DNA from: Gemmatimonas groenlandica
Lineage (GTDB): Bacteria; Gemmatimonadota; Gemmatimonadetes; Gemmatimonadales; Gemmatimonadaceae
NCBI RefSeq assembly: GCF_013004105.1
Contig: NZ_CP053085.1
Location: forward strand, 4,464,001 to 4,528,000
Direction of reading: 5' to 3'
DNA length: 64,000 nucleotides
The notes below the pieces were generated by a model. That model had not been told where the DNA came from and made no database searches. It saw only the letters and a program-made list of their open reading frames with translations. Within the stretch, counting starts at the first letter, position 1, and each line of letters opens with the position of its first letter. The translations under genes were made by a program, and so were the position numbers. This document shows, one piece after another, positions 8,726-17,919 of this stretch.

Positions 8726-9271
8726 GTGAGATACTTTCGGCTGATCGGTGCCACCGTCGCATTGTTGGTGGGGTGCCGTCGCGGCGTTCCAGAAGAACAG
8801 ATGACACCGGACGATTGGGATGTGATGTCGATGTCGCTTTCGCCATGTCTCGAAGCCTCCGCTGTGCCACGCACTCAGGAGGGGAAGACGTGGGCGCTAC
8901 GAGACCCCGCGGGGATCATACAGTGGCCGGTCGACCTGGTCGAGCTGAGGGGTAGCAGCGGTACGCAACGCGTCTGGATCGGTATGGACTCGAGCAAAGT
9001 GGAGTACACAGTGGCGAGCATGCCCCCCGGCGGCATGGCATCGGCTATTCCCATGGTGATGGAGAACCGCTGCATGCTCCCGGTGGGAGGACATAGGGCG
9101 CTCACCCACCGGTTGCGGAGCGACTCGACCGTGACCAAGCGAGCCCTCTACCTCGCGGATGCAACGGTGGTGGTTCGTGACAACGTCGCCATTCACGTGT
9201 GGATCGAAGCCCCGAGTGCAGGCCGCCGCGACCTGTTGCTGCGCGCGGTAAGCGAACTGACGTTGCGATAG
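8726..9271 (+). CDS. Small lipoprotein, unknown
   Basis: Starting at the GTG at 8726, the product has a short signal peptide and lipobox (LLVGC). A domain of about 160 residues follows with no motif I recognise. The frame is open to 8705. It lies 10 bp upstream of the next gene, so the two are probably co-transcribed. Confidence 0.55.
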   Translation: MRYFRLIGATVALLVGCRRGVPEEQMTPDDWDVMSMSLSPCLEASAVPRTQEGKTWALRDPAGIIQWPVDLVELRGSSGTQRVWIGMDSSKVEYTVASMPPGGMASAIPMVMENRCMLPVGGHRALTHRLRSDSTVTKRALYLADATVVVRDNVAIHVWIEAPSAGRRDLLLRAVSELTLR

Positions 9272-9281
9272 CGCTTAATCG

Positions 9282-9989
9282 ATGTCACCTCAGCACCTCT
9301 ATCACGTGACCAAACGCTTTCGAAAGCACCTCGCCGCCAATTTCCTGTACGCGTTGCCGCTGAGCCTCGCGATGAACACCGCGCTCGCGGCACAGACGCC
9401 CGATACACGCGCCGTGCTGAAGACGGTGTTCCCCGAGAATATCGAGCGAGACTTGGCGGTGTCGGCAGCGCCGGAGCATCTGCGTGCCGGCGCGACGGTC
9501 TATGTCTACGGCGCGAAGGGCTTCAGCAGAGTGCAATCCGGCACCAACGGCTTCACCTGCCTCCTCAATCGTGACGCGTTCTTCTACGGCCGGACCGCGT
9601 TCAAGCCAACCTGCTGGGATGCCGAAGGCGCCACCAGCTACGTCCCCGTGATGATGCGCGTCGCCGAACTGCTCGCCGTCGGTAAGTCGGTCGAGGAGAT
9701 TCGCGCCGACGTGGACGCCGGCTTCAAGGATGGTCGATTCCATCGCCCACGGCGCACCGGTGTGGCCTTCATGCTCGCCGGTGACATCGAGCTGGAGCCA
9801 GCCACCGGGAAGATCGTGAAGCAGGCGTTCCCGGGACACTACATGATCTACGCCCCGGGCGTGTCGAGCGAGGACCTCGGCTATTCACGCGAGGCCGCCA
9901 CCGCCAATCCCAGCCTGCCGGTCATCTTTCGTTCCGGCGCGGGAGGCACGGAGCTCGGCTATCTGATCATCGTACCGCAGCACCAGTAA
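9282..9989 (+). CDS. Exported protein of unknown function
   Basis: The 235-aa product has an N-terminal signal region ending around ALAAQ (residue 36) and no further membrane segments. Conserved-looking features are VYVYGAKGFSRVQSGTNGFTCLLNR near residue 75 and GHYMIYAPGVSSEDLGY near residue 185. It is likely periplasmic or secreted. It probably forms a short operon with the preceding lipoprotein gene. Function not recognised. Confidence 0.65.
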   Translation: MSPQHLYHVTKRFRKHLAANFLYALPLSLAMNTALAAQTPDTRAVLKTVFPENIERDLAVSAAPEHLRAGATVYVYGAKGFSRVQSGTNGFTCLLNRDAFFYGRTAFKPTCWDAEGATSYVPVMMRVAELLAVGKSVEEIRADVDAGFKDGRFHRPRRTGVAFMLAGDIELEPATGKIVKQAFPGHYMIYAPGVSSEDLGYSREAATANPSLPVIFRSGAGGTELGYLIIVPQHQ

Positions 9990-10375
9990 ATACGGCAGAT
10001 TGCGAAGGAGGCCGTCTAGCGGCTTGCGCTCGCCGGTGTCGTGCGCTGGTGGAAGGCGCGTACAGGTCTAGAGGAGATTGGCGATGTCGATGTAGGATAC
10101 GGATCGGCGCGCGGCCTGCGCCCCAGGCTCGTCACCGAGATCGCCGCGAAGCCCACCGAGTTGTCGGACGCGGCGCTCAGTGCTCGTTTCGACGGGCCCG
10201 CGACGCGCGCGAAGGAGATCTCTCCGGATATCGGGGAGCGTGATTCGGAGGAAGACGATGCGCGTGCCTACCTTCCTGAGAACCTGGTAGGCCTTCGTAC
10301 GGCGGTGTCGGCGGCCGCGAGTCGTCAGCTCGGACTGGTCGTCCTGCTGCGTCAGCGTGCGGCAGTAACCCGCGT
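9990..10375. other. Gene-free stretch, nothing identified
   Basis: Overlapping open frames on both strands (10041-10460 +, 10068-10619 -) run through this 386-bp gap and into the receptor gene. None has a convincing start, motif or domain. I see no attC core, repeat or RNA signature. It separates the last + strand gene from the end of the leftward receptor gene. Confidence 0.4.
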
Positions 10376-12877
10376 TCACTGCAGCTCCACGCCCACCACA
10401 ATGGTGCGTCGGTTGAAGAACGGTCGCACGGCCTCGCGACGCTGCCAGCGCGCGTCGTAGCTCCAGCCGCTCACGTTGCCACGGTCGAGCAGGTTGATCG
10501 CCTCCACGAACGTGGCCGCCAGCCGGCTGCCGCGCACCGAAAGGTGCGTGAGGCGCACATCGGTGCGCGCGTACGACGGATACCGTGCGCCCTGTAGCGT
10601 ACCAAAACGCGGCTGCCACAGGTCACCGGACAGCGAATCGGCTCCGATCACCGCGGTGAACGGTCGACCGGTGGCCACGCGTTGCGTGACGCCCAGGCGC
10701 CATGCGGACGTGGGGCGCCACGTGATCACAGCAGTACCCGCATGCGACACGTCGAAGGGGAGCGGCGCGCGCGCTCCCGATGTCAGCGTCCCAACGGCGC
10801 GCGTGGCCGCGTACGTGATCCATCCGTCGACGCGTCGATCGGCCATCGACGCGCGGCGCACCAGCAGCTCCATGCCGTCCACGGTGCCGCGAGCGAGCGA
10901 GGGGCCACCGCGTGCTCGGTAGTCGCGATAGCGTTTACGAAACGCCTCGGCGCGGATGTCGAGTGCTCCCTTCCGCTCGGCGCCTGCCACGAGATGATCG
11001 GCACGCGTGGGGATGTCGGCCAGCTGCACTGGCGTGGAAAGGTCGAGCGTTGGGCGAAAGGCGCCCTGTCTGAACACCCCCGCCGCGAGATGCCACTGAA
11101 TGCGGCCGGTGGGTAACGAGAGGTTGACGCGCGGATCGAGCGTGACGCCGGCAAGCAGGGGCAGCCGGTCGGCACGAAGGCCGGTGGTGAGTTGGGCACG
11201 CCCCACGTCCCACACGGACTCGGTCCACACGCCCACGTGCGCGGCGTCGCGCCTCACCGCCAGTGCGCGTGAGGGCGCGTCCTGCGCCAGCGCCGGGGTT
11301 ATGGGCACGCGGCCGTCTTCGTCCAGCGCGAAGTGCGCCACGTCGACGCCGCTCCGCAGCCGCCACGACGATACCGCCTGCCACGTGACATCGGCCGATG
11401 TCGTCAGCGTGCGATCGGTGCGCGCGCGATCAAGCACGCCGAACGCCTGCCGTGATCGACGGAGCGATGCCGCCGCGGCGCCACGCCAGATGAGCGGCGC
11501 ATGCAACGCGGCCCGCCGCGCGGACACGACGAACGCACCGCCTTGTCCGTTGGAACGGTAGGCACCGGTGTAGTCACCGCGCGCCACGTCGCGCGCTACG
11601 TCGTCGCCACTCAGCATGAGCGTCGCGCGCAGTTCCGTACGACGATCGGGCTCGACGCCGAGGCCCAACGCGAGGTCCCCAGAGCGTGGCGCACTGGTGT
11701 ACTCGCCGAGGCGATCGTTCATCCACAGCATGGGCGTGGTGTGCGAGAGCCGGGTGCTGCCCCACCACCCGGCACGCCGACCGAGAGGCCGGCGTTCGGT
11801 GGTGGATGCGGTCACACTGGAGAGGCCGAATCGCCGCTGCGCCTGACGCGGCCGACCCTCCGTCTCCACCTCGATCACTCCGGAGAGCGCATTGCCAACG
11901 CGCGCCGAGAAGCCACCGGGGGAGAATTGCGTCGACTGCAGCACCTGCGGGTCGAGCGCCGCGAAGAGCGCGCCATCGAGCGACTCGAAGCGCGACGCAC
12001 CCACGAGCCGCGCCCCGTTCAGCAGCAGCGGCGACTCCGCCGGATCACCCCCGCGTGCATGCAGCTCGGCGCCGTCACCGACCAGCGTGGCGCCCCCCTG
12101 CAGCTGCATGGCCTGGAAGACGTCGGCGGCGGCGCCGGGGGCAAGCATCACGTCCATGCGCTGCATCTGACGTGTCATCCCCACGGCGGGCGGTGCCATA
12201 GGGCGGGCAGCGCGCACGACAACGGCCGAGATGCTGGTCGCGGGCGGTGGGCTGGACGAAGCGGCGAAGGGCTCGTAGGCCGCGCGCAGCAGCGAGTCCT
12301 GCGGAAAGAGGCGCAGCCCTCGCTGCAGCACCGCGCGGGCGCTGTCCAGCTGCCCCTGACGCTTCCAGAGCTGGCTACGCAGCTGGTAAGGACGCGCAAA
12401 TTCGCTGAGGTCGGTGCGCGCCCCTTGTAGCGCAAAGAGCCGGTCGAGTTCGCGAGCGGCCGCCCCCTCGCGTTTCATGAAAGGCGGGGCCTGCAGGTAG
12501 TGCTGCGCGCGCATGTACCGCGCGAGCCAATGCGTGGAATCGCGCTCCACGACGCGGTCGAGGTATTCGAGCGCCTGTGCGCTCAGCTCGCCCCGACGGA
12601 CCATCTCGGCCGCGGGAATACGACACTGGCTGATGACCCGGGCGGCCACGACAAGCGCGGGAATATCGTCGGGGGTCGCGGCCAATCGTCCGCTGAGCTG
12701 CTGCAAGGCGGCCTCGCCCAGCGCGTCGGCGCGTGCCAGGTCGCGTGCGGTGGCGGCCGCGAGACACGGGCCGAGCGGGTCAGGGGTCGGGGACTGGGTC
12801 GAAGCCCGCATCAGAGGAAATAGAACCAGCAGTGCCGCAGCGACCGCGGCACGGACGGCATTTCGGGAATGGCGCAT
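10376..12877 (-). CDS. TonB-dependent receptor with N-terminal TPR-like domain
   Basis: The 833-aa protein has a signal peptide (about 1-28), then about 180 residues of helical TPR-like repeats (for example RPYQLRSQLWKRQGQLDSARAVLQRGLRLFPQDS). A plug domain follows from about residue 225 (ELHARGGDPAESPLLLNGARLVG, the usual RGG/ING region), then a beta-barrel ending in VGVELQ. TonB-dependent receptors import ligands across the outer membrane. The periplasmic TPR region before the plug is unusual and may bind a partner. A strong AGGAGG precedes the ATG. It is divergent from a TetR gene with twin operators between them. Substrate not evident. Confidence 0.82.
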   Translation of the reverse strand: MRHSRNAVRAAVAAALLVLFPLMRASTQSPTPDPLGPCLAAATARDLARADALGEAALQQLSGRLAATPDDIPALVVAARVISQCRIPAAEMVRRGELSAQALEYLDRVVERDSTHWLARYMRAQHYLQAPPFMKREGAAARELDRLFALQGARTDLSEFARPYQLRSQLWKRQGQLDSARAVLQRGLRLFPQDSLLRAAYEPFAASSSPPPATSISAVVVRAARPMAPPAVGMTRQMQRMDVMLAPGAAADVFQAMQLQGGATLVGDGAELHARGGDPAESPLLLNGARLVGASRFESLDGALFAALDPQVLQSTQFSPGGFSARVGNALSGVIEVETEGRPRQAQRRFGLSSVTASTTERRPLGRRAGWWGSTRLSHTTPMLWMNDRLGEYTSAPRSGDLALGLGVEPDRRTELRATLMLSGDDVARDVARGDYTGAYRSNGQGGAFVVSARRAALHAPLIWRGAAAASLRRSRQAFGVLDRARTDRTLTTSADVTWQAVSSWRLRSGVDVAHFALDEDGRVPITPALAQDAPSRALAVRRDAAHVGVWTESVWDVGRAQLTTGLRADRLPLLAGVTLDPRVNLSLPTGRIQWHLAAGVFRQGAFRPTLDLSTPVQLADIPTRADHLVAGAERKGALDIRAEAFRKRYRDYRARGGPSLARGTVDGMELLVRRASMADRRVDGWITYAATRAVGTLTSGARAPLPFDVSHAGTAVITWRPTSAWRLGVTQRVATGRPFTAVIGADSLSGDLWQPRFGTLQGARYPSYARTDVRLTHLSVRGSRLAATFVEAINLLDRGNVSGWSYDARWQRREAVRPFFNRRTIVVGVELQ

Positions 12878-12913
12878 TGTCGCCTCCTGTTGAAAGGTGC
12901 CAGGACGGATTAT

Positions 12914-12956
12914 CTTGGCAGTGTCAAGTTATCCCTTCTATCTTTGCACTGTCAAG
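12914..12956. promoter_or_regulatory. Tandem operators between the TonB receptor and TetR genes
   Basis: Two 15-bp palindromes of the form CTTGnCAnTGnCAAG lie at 12914-12928 (CTTGGCAGTGTCAAG) and 12942-12956 (CTTTGCACTGTCAAG), 28 bp apart. The second abuts the tetR start codon. The inner TTGACA on the minus strand and TTGGCA on the plus strand can serve as -35 boxes for the two divergent promoters. A dimeric repressor bound here would shut both, so the TetR protein is the obvious ligand. Confidence 0.65.
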
Positions 12957-13676
12957 ATGCCCAGAAAACCCGCTGCGTCCGCGTATCATCACGGCGACCT
13001 CCGCCGAAGCCTGCTGGCGGTGGCGTTCGATATCCTGAAGACCAAGGGGCCGGAGGCCCTCTCACTGCGCGAGGTGGCGCGGGCGGCGAGCGTCAGCCAT
13101 CAGGCGCCGTATCATCACTTTCCCAGTCGCCAGCACCTGCTGGCCGCCCTCGCCACCGAGGGGTTCGACGACCTGGCGTCACGCCTCGACGAGGCGCAGC
13201 GGCAAACTCAGAACCTGGAGACGATCGGCCAGGCGACGGGCGTCGCCTATGTCCTCTTCGCTGCCCAGAACCCCGAGCGGTTCCGCCTCATGTTCGGCGG
13301 CGAAATCGGCTCGCGCGCGCCATACCCCGAGCTCGTTGATGCATCGCAACGGGTGTTCGCCCTGCTACGACGTCCGTTCGGGACGCCTCCGGGTTCGCGG
13401 CCAGGGCGCGATGACGACGGGCAAGTCGATCAGCACCCGCCGGCGTCAGTCGTCGCGAACGTGACGGCGGGGCAGAATCCGGTGGTGCTGACCCTCTGGT
13501 CTACCGTGCATGGACTCGCCTCGCTGGTGGTAGACGGGCAGGTCGTGCTCTCCGGCGATGCGCTCGAGCGCGCGGCGCTCGCGACGACGCAGATGGTGTG
13601 GCTGGGGGTGAAGCAAACGCTCGCGTCGGCACCGACGTCGGTCCCCACGCAGCAGAGTCGCCGGCCACCCTCGTGA
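12957..13676 (+). CDS. TetR-family regulator, probably represses the divergent receptor
   Basis: The 239-aa protein begins with a standard TetR helix-turn-helix (YHHGDLRRSLLAVAFDILKTKGPEALSLREVARAASVSHQAPYHHFPSRQHLL). A C-terminal ligand domain of the WHG type follows (about residues 90-215). I choose the ATG at 12957 although the frame is open to 12897, because it gives the canonical MPRK...YHHGDLR start. It has no ribosome site and touches an operator, so translation may be leaderless. A Pro/Gly-rich insertion lies at about residues 140-165. Confidence 0.85.
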   Translation: MPRKPAASAYHHGDLRRSLLAVAFDILKTKGPEALSLREVARAASVSHQAPYHHFPSRQHLLAALATEGFDDLASRLDEAQRQTQNLETIGQATGVAYVLFAAQNPERFRLMFGGEIGSRAPYPELVDASQRVFALLRRPFGTPPGSRPGRDDDGQVDQHPPASVVANVTAGQNPVVLTLWSTVHGLASLVVDGQVVLSGDALERAALATTQMVWLGVKQTLASAPTSVPTQQSRRPPS

Positions 13677-13766
13677 AACGAGACCTGTTTGGTGACGGGC
13701 CGCTCAGCAGGGGGCTCTCGAGCGCAAATGGTCGGTCAGCAATCATCACCGCGCATCACCTCGGGG

Positions 13767-13789
13767 ATCACCTTCAGAGGAGGTGATAC
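13767..13789 (+). terminator. Small hairpin after the TetR gene
   Basis: ATCACCT and AGGTGAT pair around a short loop within the 239-bp gap between the regulator and the next lipoprotein gene. The stem is short and lacks a T run, so this is a weak candidate. Confidence 0.25.
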
Positions 13790-13915
13790 GTGGGTGAGTT
13801 CGTTTTCGAAGTTCTCTCCATCGCCGGGCAGCACAAGGCGGCACGAACGCCACCTCCCGCCCGGTCCGATCGCAGGACTTTCGAACCTACCCACTGCTGA
13901 CTTGAGGATACGACG

Positions 13916-14635
13916 ATGAACCGCGCCTTCCGCTTTGCGACTCCCGCCCTGGCCGCCCTGGCCGCCCTGACACTCGCCGCCTGCGGCGAGGCGCCGTCCA
14001 CGGCGCCGGAGCAGACCGTGGAGATGGATGCCACCAACGCCGCGTTCGTGCCCCGCATCGTGGCCACGGTGAACCTGGTCGTTCGGGAGACGCCGAGCGG
14101 CAATATGATCGGCAACACCACGGTGGCCTTCACGTCCGGATCCAGGGGCACGCCAGTCAACATCGTCGATAATTCAACGGCGGACGCGGACAAGCGCTCG
14201 GGCTACTTCCAAGTCACGTTGACCAAGAGCACGATCTACGAGGCGACGGTGATCGCCGGCCCCTCGAAGTACGACCGCACGGAGGCCACGAAGCAGATCG
14301 GCTCGTCAGCCTCGACCGTGAACATGGGCACGCAATACCTACCCGTGAACCCGCTCTTCACGATCAACGTGAAGCGGGCGACCACCGGCGCGCTCCTCGG
14401 CGGTGCGACCTACACGGTCGGCTGGGCGGACGGAACCGCCCCGTGGATGCAGCGCACGGACAACGTGGACGACATGAGCGGCATCGTCGGCGTCATCACT
14501 TTCTACGGCCGGAGCGCCCGCAACCACCAGATCTGTGAGATCACGGCGCCGACGGGCTACCTGATCCCGTCGCCGAGCTGCAAGCTGGCGTATGCCACCT
14601 GGGGCAAGACCGCGTCGGTCGACTTCGTCCACTAG
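13916..14635 (+). CDS. Lipoprotein with beta-rich domains, unknown
   Basis: The 239-aa product has a signal peptide with lipobox LAAC (Cys near residue 23). Two beta-sandwich-like stretches follow, each built around a threonine-rich segment (TVNLVVRETPSGNMIGNTTVAF and TINVKRATTGALLGGATYTVGW). The internal similarity suggests two prealbumin-like or carboxypeptidase-regulatory-like repeats. Likely surface or periplasmic. GAGGATACGACG precedes the ATG. Confidence 0.65.
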   Translation: MNRAFRFATPALAALAALTLAACGEAPSTAPEQTVEMDATNAAFVPRIVATVNLVVRETPSGNMIGNTTVAFTSGSRGTPVNIVDNSTADADKRSGYFQVTLTKSTIYEATVIAGPSKYDRTEATKQIGSSASTVNMGTQYLPVNPLFTINVKRATTGALLGGATYTVGWADGTAPWMQRTDNVDDMSGIVGVITFYGRSARNHQICEITAPTGYLIPSPSCKLAYATWGKTASVDFVH

Positions 14636-14707
14636 TCCGATTTCGCGACCGAGACATCCCCCGACGACGCGTTGCTTCGACGCGCTTCATCCTTCTCTCC
14701 TGTGGCG

Positions 14708-16051
14708 ATGACCTGGCTCCTTTCTCTTGTGCATGCGCTGCTTGGCGCCGTCGCCGGCTTCATGGGCATGGCGGGTATCGCGTCGTTGTGGGTACGCTGG
14801 TTTCGGATCCCTACCGGCCAGAGTAACGCGGGGTACTACGTCTACTTTGTGGCGATCGCCGGCGGAATCATCGGCGCAATCGTCGGCTTCGTCGCCTCGC
14901 GCGCTGCGGTCGATGGCAGCGATTCCCATTTCGTCCGTGGGCTTGGGTACACGGCGTCGGCGGGGGCGATTGCACTCGCGCTTGTGCTCGCGGCGTCGTG
15001 GCTGCTCGCGGACCATCCGCCAACCATCGACGGGCGTCGCCTGCTGATCGAAGTGGAGCTACGGACACCGCCGGTCACGGCGCTCGTTGAACGCGCAGGC
15101 TTCGATCCGGGGATCACTCTATGGAACAAGCATCGCAAGGCGTACGGATTCAACACGGACTATGGCAGCACCGTTCGTCCGGATGGCGACCGGCGCGTTG
15201 TGACGACGCGCGTGGAGCTGGGGAGCAGTGCGGCAACCAGAGGCCTGTATGTCGGCTGGAGCGAAGGCTGCCAGCTTTTCGTCGAGTTGAGGCTCCCGGG
15301 CAAGCCGACGAAAGCCCAATTCGAGTGGAGCGAGTGGCAGGATGAGACCGTGTTCTCGCCGTCGAGTGGTTGGGAGCAACCTGGCGTCGATCTGCATTTC
15401 GCCGTGCGGTATCGCGTGATCTTCGCTCCCGAGCGTCCGAAGCCGCCGACGGCGGCGGAGCGCGCGACGCAGGAATCCGCCGAGGCGGCGCGGGCTGAAG
15501 CGTCACAACGCGAAGCGCTCGCCGCGATTCCCGTGGGCGCGCCGATCACGCAGTATCTGGAGTTCACGCAGTACCAGTTCCCGGACGCCATCAAGGCCGA
15601 CGCCTTTCGGCGGATGCGCGAGTCGGCGCACTTCGCGGAGGAGTATTCCGCAGTCGTGCTTCACGTGAATAGCGATACGGCCGCGCATTGGATGCGATTT
15701 GCCGCAGAGTTTCCGGGTGATCGCGCGCCGGTAATCGAGGCCGTCCGGCTGGCTGGCGCTGACCTCGCGGCGCGAATCGATTCCCTCTCGCGAAAAAGAA
15801 AGCAGACCGAGGGTGGCGGCGACGCCAACTACGACGCCCTCGCGCGATTTGGCGGGTTCTTCAGCGCGGCGTTCGCGTTGCGCGAGTCCGGTGTCGGCGA
15901 CTTTACGCCGGAGCTGCGCGCGATCCTCGTCGCGGCGAGAACGAAGCAGAATATTCCGGGCGTCCGGTCTGATATCGTGCGCATGGCGAGCTACTATCTG
16001 CAGCAATGGGCGGGCGACAAGCCAGCGCCGGACGATCCGCCTCCGAAGTAA
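14708..16051 (+). CDS. Membrane protein with extracytoplasmic domain, unknown
   Basis: Three hydrophobic segments lie at the N-terminus (LVHALLGAVAGFMGMAGIASL; YVYFVAIAGGIIGAIVGFVA; GAIALALVLAASWLLA). About 330 soluble residues follow, including a charged helical stretch (AAERATQESAEAARAEASQREAL). The chosen ATG at 14708 gives a clean membrane start; the frame is open from 14672. The C-terminus is Pro-rich. No family recognised. Confidence 0.65.
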   Translation: MTWLLSLVHALLGAVAGFMGMAGIASLWVRWFRIPTGQSNAGYYVYFVAIAGGIIGAIVGFVASRAAVDGSDSHFVRGLGYTASAGAIALALVLAASWLLADHPPTIDGRRLLIEVELRTPPVTALVERAGFDPGITLWNKHRKAYGFNTDYGSTVRPDGDRRVVTTRVELGSSAATRGLYVGWSEGCQLFVELRLPGKPTKAQFEWSEWQDETVFSPSSGWEQPGVDLHFAVRYRVIFAPERPKPPTAAERATQESAEAARAEASQREALAAIPVGAPITQYLEFTQYQFPDAIKADAFRRMRESAHFAEEYSAVVLHVNSDTAAHWMRFAAEFPGDRAPVIEAVRLAGADLAARIDSLSRKRKQTEGGGDANYDALARFGGFFSAAFALRESGVGDFTPELRAILVAARTKQNIPGVRSDIVRMASYYLQQWAGDKPAPDDPPPK

Positions 16052-16080
16052 TCGGTCCCGCTCCACGAACGGCACGTGGG

Positions 16081-16881
16081 CTAGACGTGAATCTTCGCGC
16101 CCTCTCCCACTGGCAACCACCGCACGCGCTCGCGCACGCTGGCGGGCGCGCCCGCGAACGCGCGCTCCACGTCGAGGCGTCCCTGCGTGAAGTGATACCA
16201 GCTTTCGTAGTGCACGGGGATAAAGGTGTGAGGCGCCATCAGCGCGCATAGCTTCACCGCGTCACTCGCTGTCATGGTGTAGTGCAACGGCCCCGTCACG
16301 GGAAAGCGCACGCCGCCGAGATGCACGAGTGCCGTACCCACGGTGACGCGATCAGCTACCTCGCGCACGCCATCGAACAACACCGTGTCGCCGGAAATCC
16401 ATAGCGTCCCGTGCGCTTGATTGTCCCACGCCAGCGAAAAGCCGATCACATCGCCCACCAGCGCGTGTGATCCCGGGGGGCCGTGTCGACACGGCGTTGC
16501 CGTGATATGAATGGTTGGGCGCCCTTCGTGCTGCAGGGCGTGCGTCGCCCACGGCGTGAGACCGACGGCGTTGCCGCCCAGTCGGTTCGCGCCGGACGCG
16601 GTGGTGATCACGCGGTTTGCCAGCGGCAACAGCGCGCGCCCAGCGGTATCGAGATTGTCGGCGTGATGATCGTGTGTGAGCAGCACCGCATCGATCGGCA
16701 GCACCGCCTGCGCCGCAACGCGTGGTCCAGCCAGCTTCACCGATCCTGTGCCAAAGCCGAAACGATATCTCTGTCCCGGCGCATCGAACGTGGGATCGGT
16801 GAGAAGCCGCCAGCCGCCAACCTCGATCAACACCGTCGGCCCCCCAATGTGGGTGATCCGCACTTCGGGGGGTGTCGTCAC
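16081..16881 (-). CDS. MBL-fold metal-dependent hydrolase (UlaG-like)
   Basis: The product of about 266 aa has the metallo-beta-lactamase-fold pattern: RITHIGGPTVLIEVGGWRLLTDPTF at the start, the metal-binding THDHHADNLD near residue 80, then further His and Asp ligands (PCRHGPPGS, SGDTVLF, PVHYESW). These enzymes use two metal ions to hydrolyse ester, amide or phosphodiester bonds. The GTG at 16881 is chosen because upstream codons run into the alpha/beta hydrolase gene, which ends 17 bp before it; the two are probably one operon. Confidence 0.8.
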   Translation of the reverse strand: MTTPPEVRITHIGGPTVLIEVGGWRLLTDPTFDAPGQRYRFGFGTGSVKLAGPRVAAQAVLPIDAVLLTHDHHADNLDTAGRALLPLANRVITTASGANRLGGNAVGLTPWATHALQHEGRPTIHITATPCRHGPPGSHALVGDVIGFSLAWDNQAHGTLWISGDTVLFDGVREVADRVTVGTALVHLGGVRFPVTGPLHYTMTASDAVKLCALMAPHTFIPVHYESWYHFTQGRLDVERAFAGAPASVRERVRWLPVGEGAKIHV

Positions 16882-16897
16882 GGGTGCACCATCGACG

Positions 16898-17755
16898 CTA
16901 GGCACGGAGAAAGTCGAGCAGGTCGTGAGACAGCTGGTCTTTGTGTGTATCGGTAATGCCGTGCGGTGCGCCGGGATACACGATGAGCTTCGCATTCCTG
17001 ACGCGCGCCGCCGACGCTTTGCCGCCAACCTCGAACGGCACCACCTGGTCGTCGTCGCCGTGTATAACCAAGGTCGGCACGTCGATCGCGTCGAGATCGG
17101 AACGAAAGTCCGTCGCCGAAAAGGCCGCAATGCACTCGAGCGCGTTGCGATGGCCCGACTGCATCCCTTGCAGCCAGAACGCGTCGCGCATGCCCTGCGA
17201 TGGGTGCTGCCCATCGCGATTGCCACCGAAGAAGGGCCCGTCGGCGAGTTGCCGATACAGCTGCGATCGGTCGGCGAGGGACGCCGCGCGAATCCCATCG
17301 AACACCTCGATGGGCACGCCGCCCGGATTGTCCGCCGTCTTGAGCATGAACGGCGGAACGGCCGACACGAGCACCACCTTGGCGACGCGCGACGTCCCGT
17401 GACGACCCACGTACCGCGCTACTTCACCCCCGCCGGTGGAGAAGCCAACCAGCACCGCGTCGCGCAGATCGAGTGCCTCGATGAGCGCGGCCAGGTCGTC
17501 GGCGTACTGATCCATGTCATTGCCCTGCCACGTCTGCGTAGACCGGCCGTGCCCGCGCCGATCATGCGCGACGCACCGGAACCCATGACCGGCCAGGAAG
17601 AGCATCTGCGCTTCCCAGCTGTCCGCGTTGAGCGGCCATCCGTGGCTGAATACCACGGGCTGTCCGGCGCCCCAGTCCTTGAAGTAGATCTGCGCCCCAT
17701 CGGCAACGGTGATGGTGGACGCGGCGCGCTGCGCGTCAATCATGCTTTTCGACAT
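16898..17755 (-). CDS. Alpha/beta hydrolase of the non-heme chloroperoxidase/arylesterase type
   Basis: The 285-aa protein shows the alpha/beta hydrolase set: [10 protein letters not shown] oxyanion region, DRRGHGRS, nucleophile elbow GFSTGGG (Ser near residue 107), Asp in [10 protein letters not shown] and His in [16 protein letters not shown] and the N-terminal [11 protein letters not shown] are typical of the chloroperoxidase-like esterases. It starts an operon with the MBL hydrolase. A palindrome lies between this gene and the divergent response regulator. Confidence 0.88.
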   Translation of the reverse strand: MSKSMIDAQRAASTITVADGAQIYFKDWGAGQPVVFSHGWPLNADSWEAQMLFLAGHGFRCVAHDRRGHGRSTQTWQGNDMDQYADDLAALIEALDLRDAVLVGFSTGGGEVARYVGRHGTSRVAKVVLVSAVPPFMLKTADNPGGVPIEVFDGIRAASLADRSQLYRQLADGPFFGGNRDGQHPSQGMRDAFWLQGMQSGHRNALECIAAFSATDFRSDLDAIDVPTLVIHGDDDQVVPFEVGGKASAARVRNAKLIVYPGAPHGITDTHKDQLSHDLLDFLRA

Positions 17756-17869
17756 GGGACCTCCAGAAGATGGCGCGGAAGCTGCCTACCGCGAATGGCT
17801 GACCGTGTGAACGGCTTGAAGCTCCATCGCCGTCGCGGTCCGCGAATCGACCGAGCGGCGTGTTCTTCC

Positions 17870-17890
17870 CTACGTCGACCGACGTAGGCG
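17870..17890. promoter_or_regulatory. Palindrome upstream of the response regulator and hydrolase genes
   Basis: CCTACGTCG and CGACGTAGG form perfect 9-bp arms around AC in the divergent region. The 12-mer CCCTACGTCGAC recurs, inverted, at 22080-22091 upstream of another alpha/beta hydrolase. It is a candidate operator for the adjacent LuxR-type regulator. Confidence 0.5.
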
Positions 17891-17919
17891 GTCCGCGGCG
17901 CGCGAACGTATTATTTCGC

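Noticed and set aside
10068-10375. Leftward ORF as a fragment of a permease or transposase
   Set aside because: No motif could be matched in any frame; only an open high-GC frame is present.
11501-12430. 309-aa plus-strand ORF
   Set aside because: It is antisense to the TonB receptor, with composition typical of a high-GC shadow frame.
16676-17887. 403-aa plus-strand ORF
   Set aside because: It is antisense to the MBL-fold and alpha/beta hydrolase genes, whose catalytic motifs are all in the minus frames.
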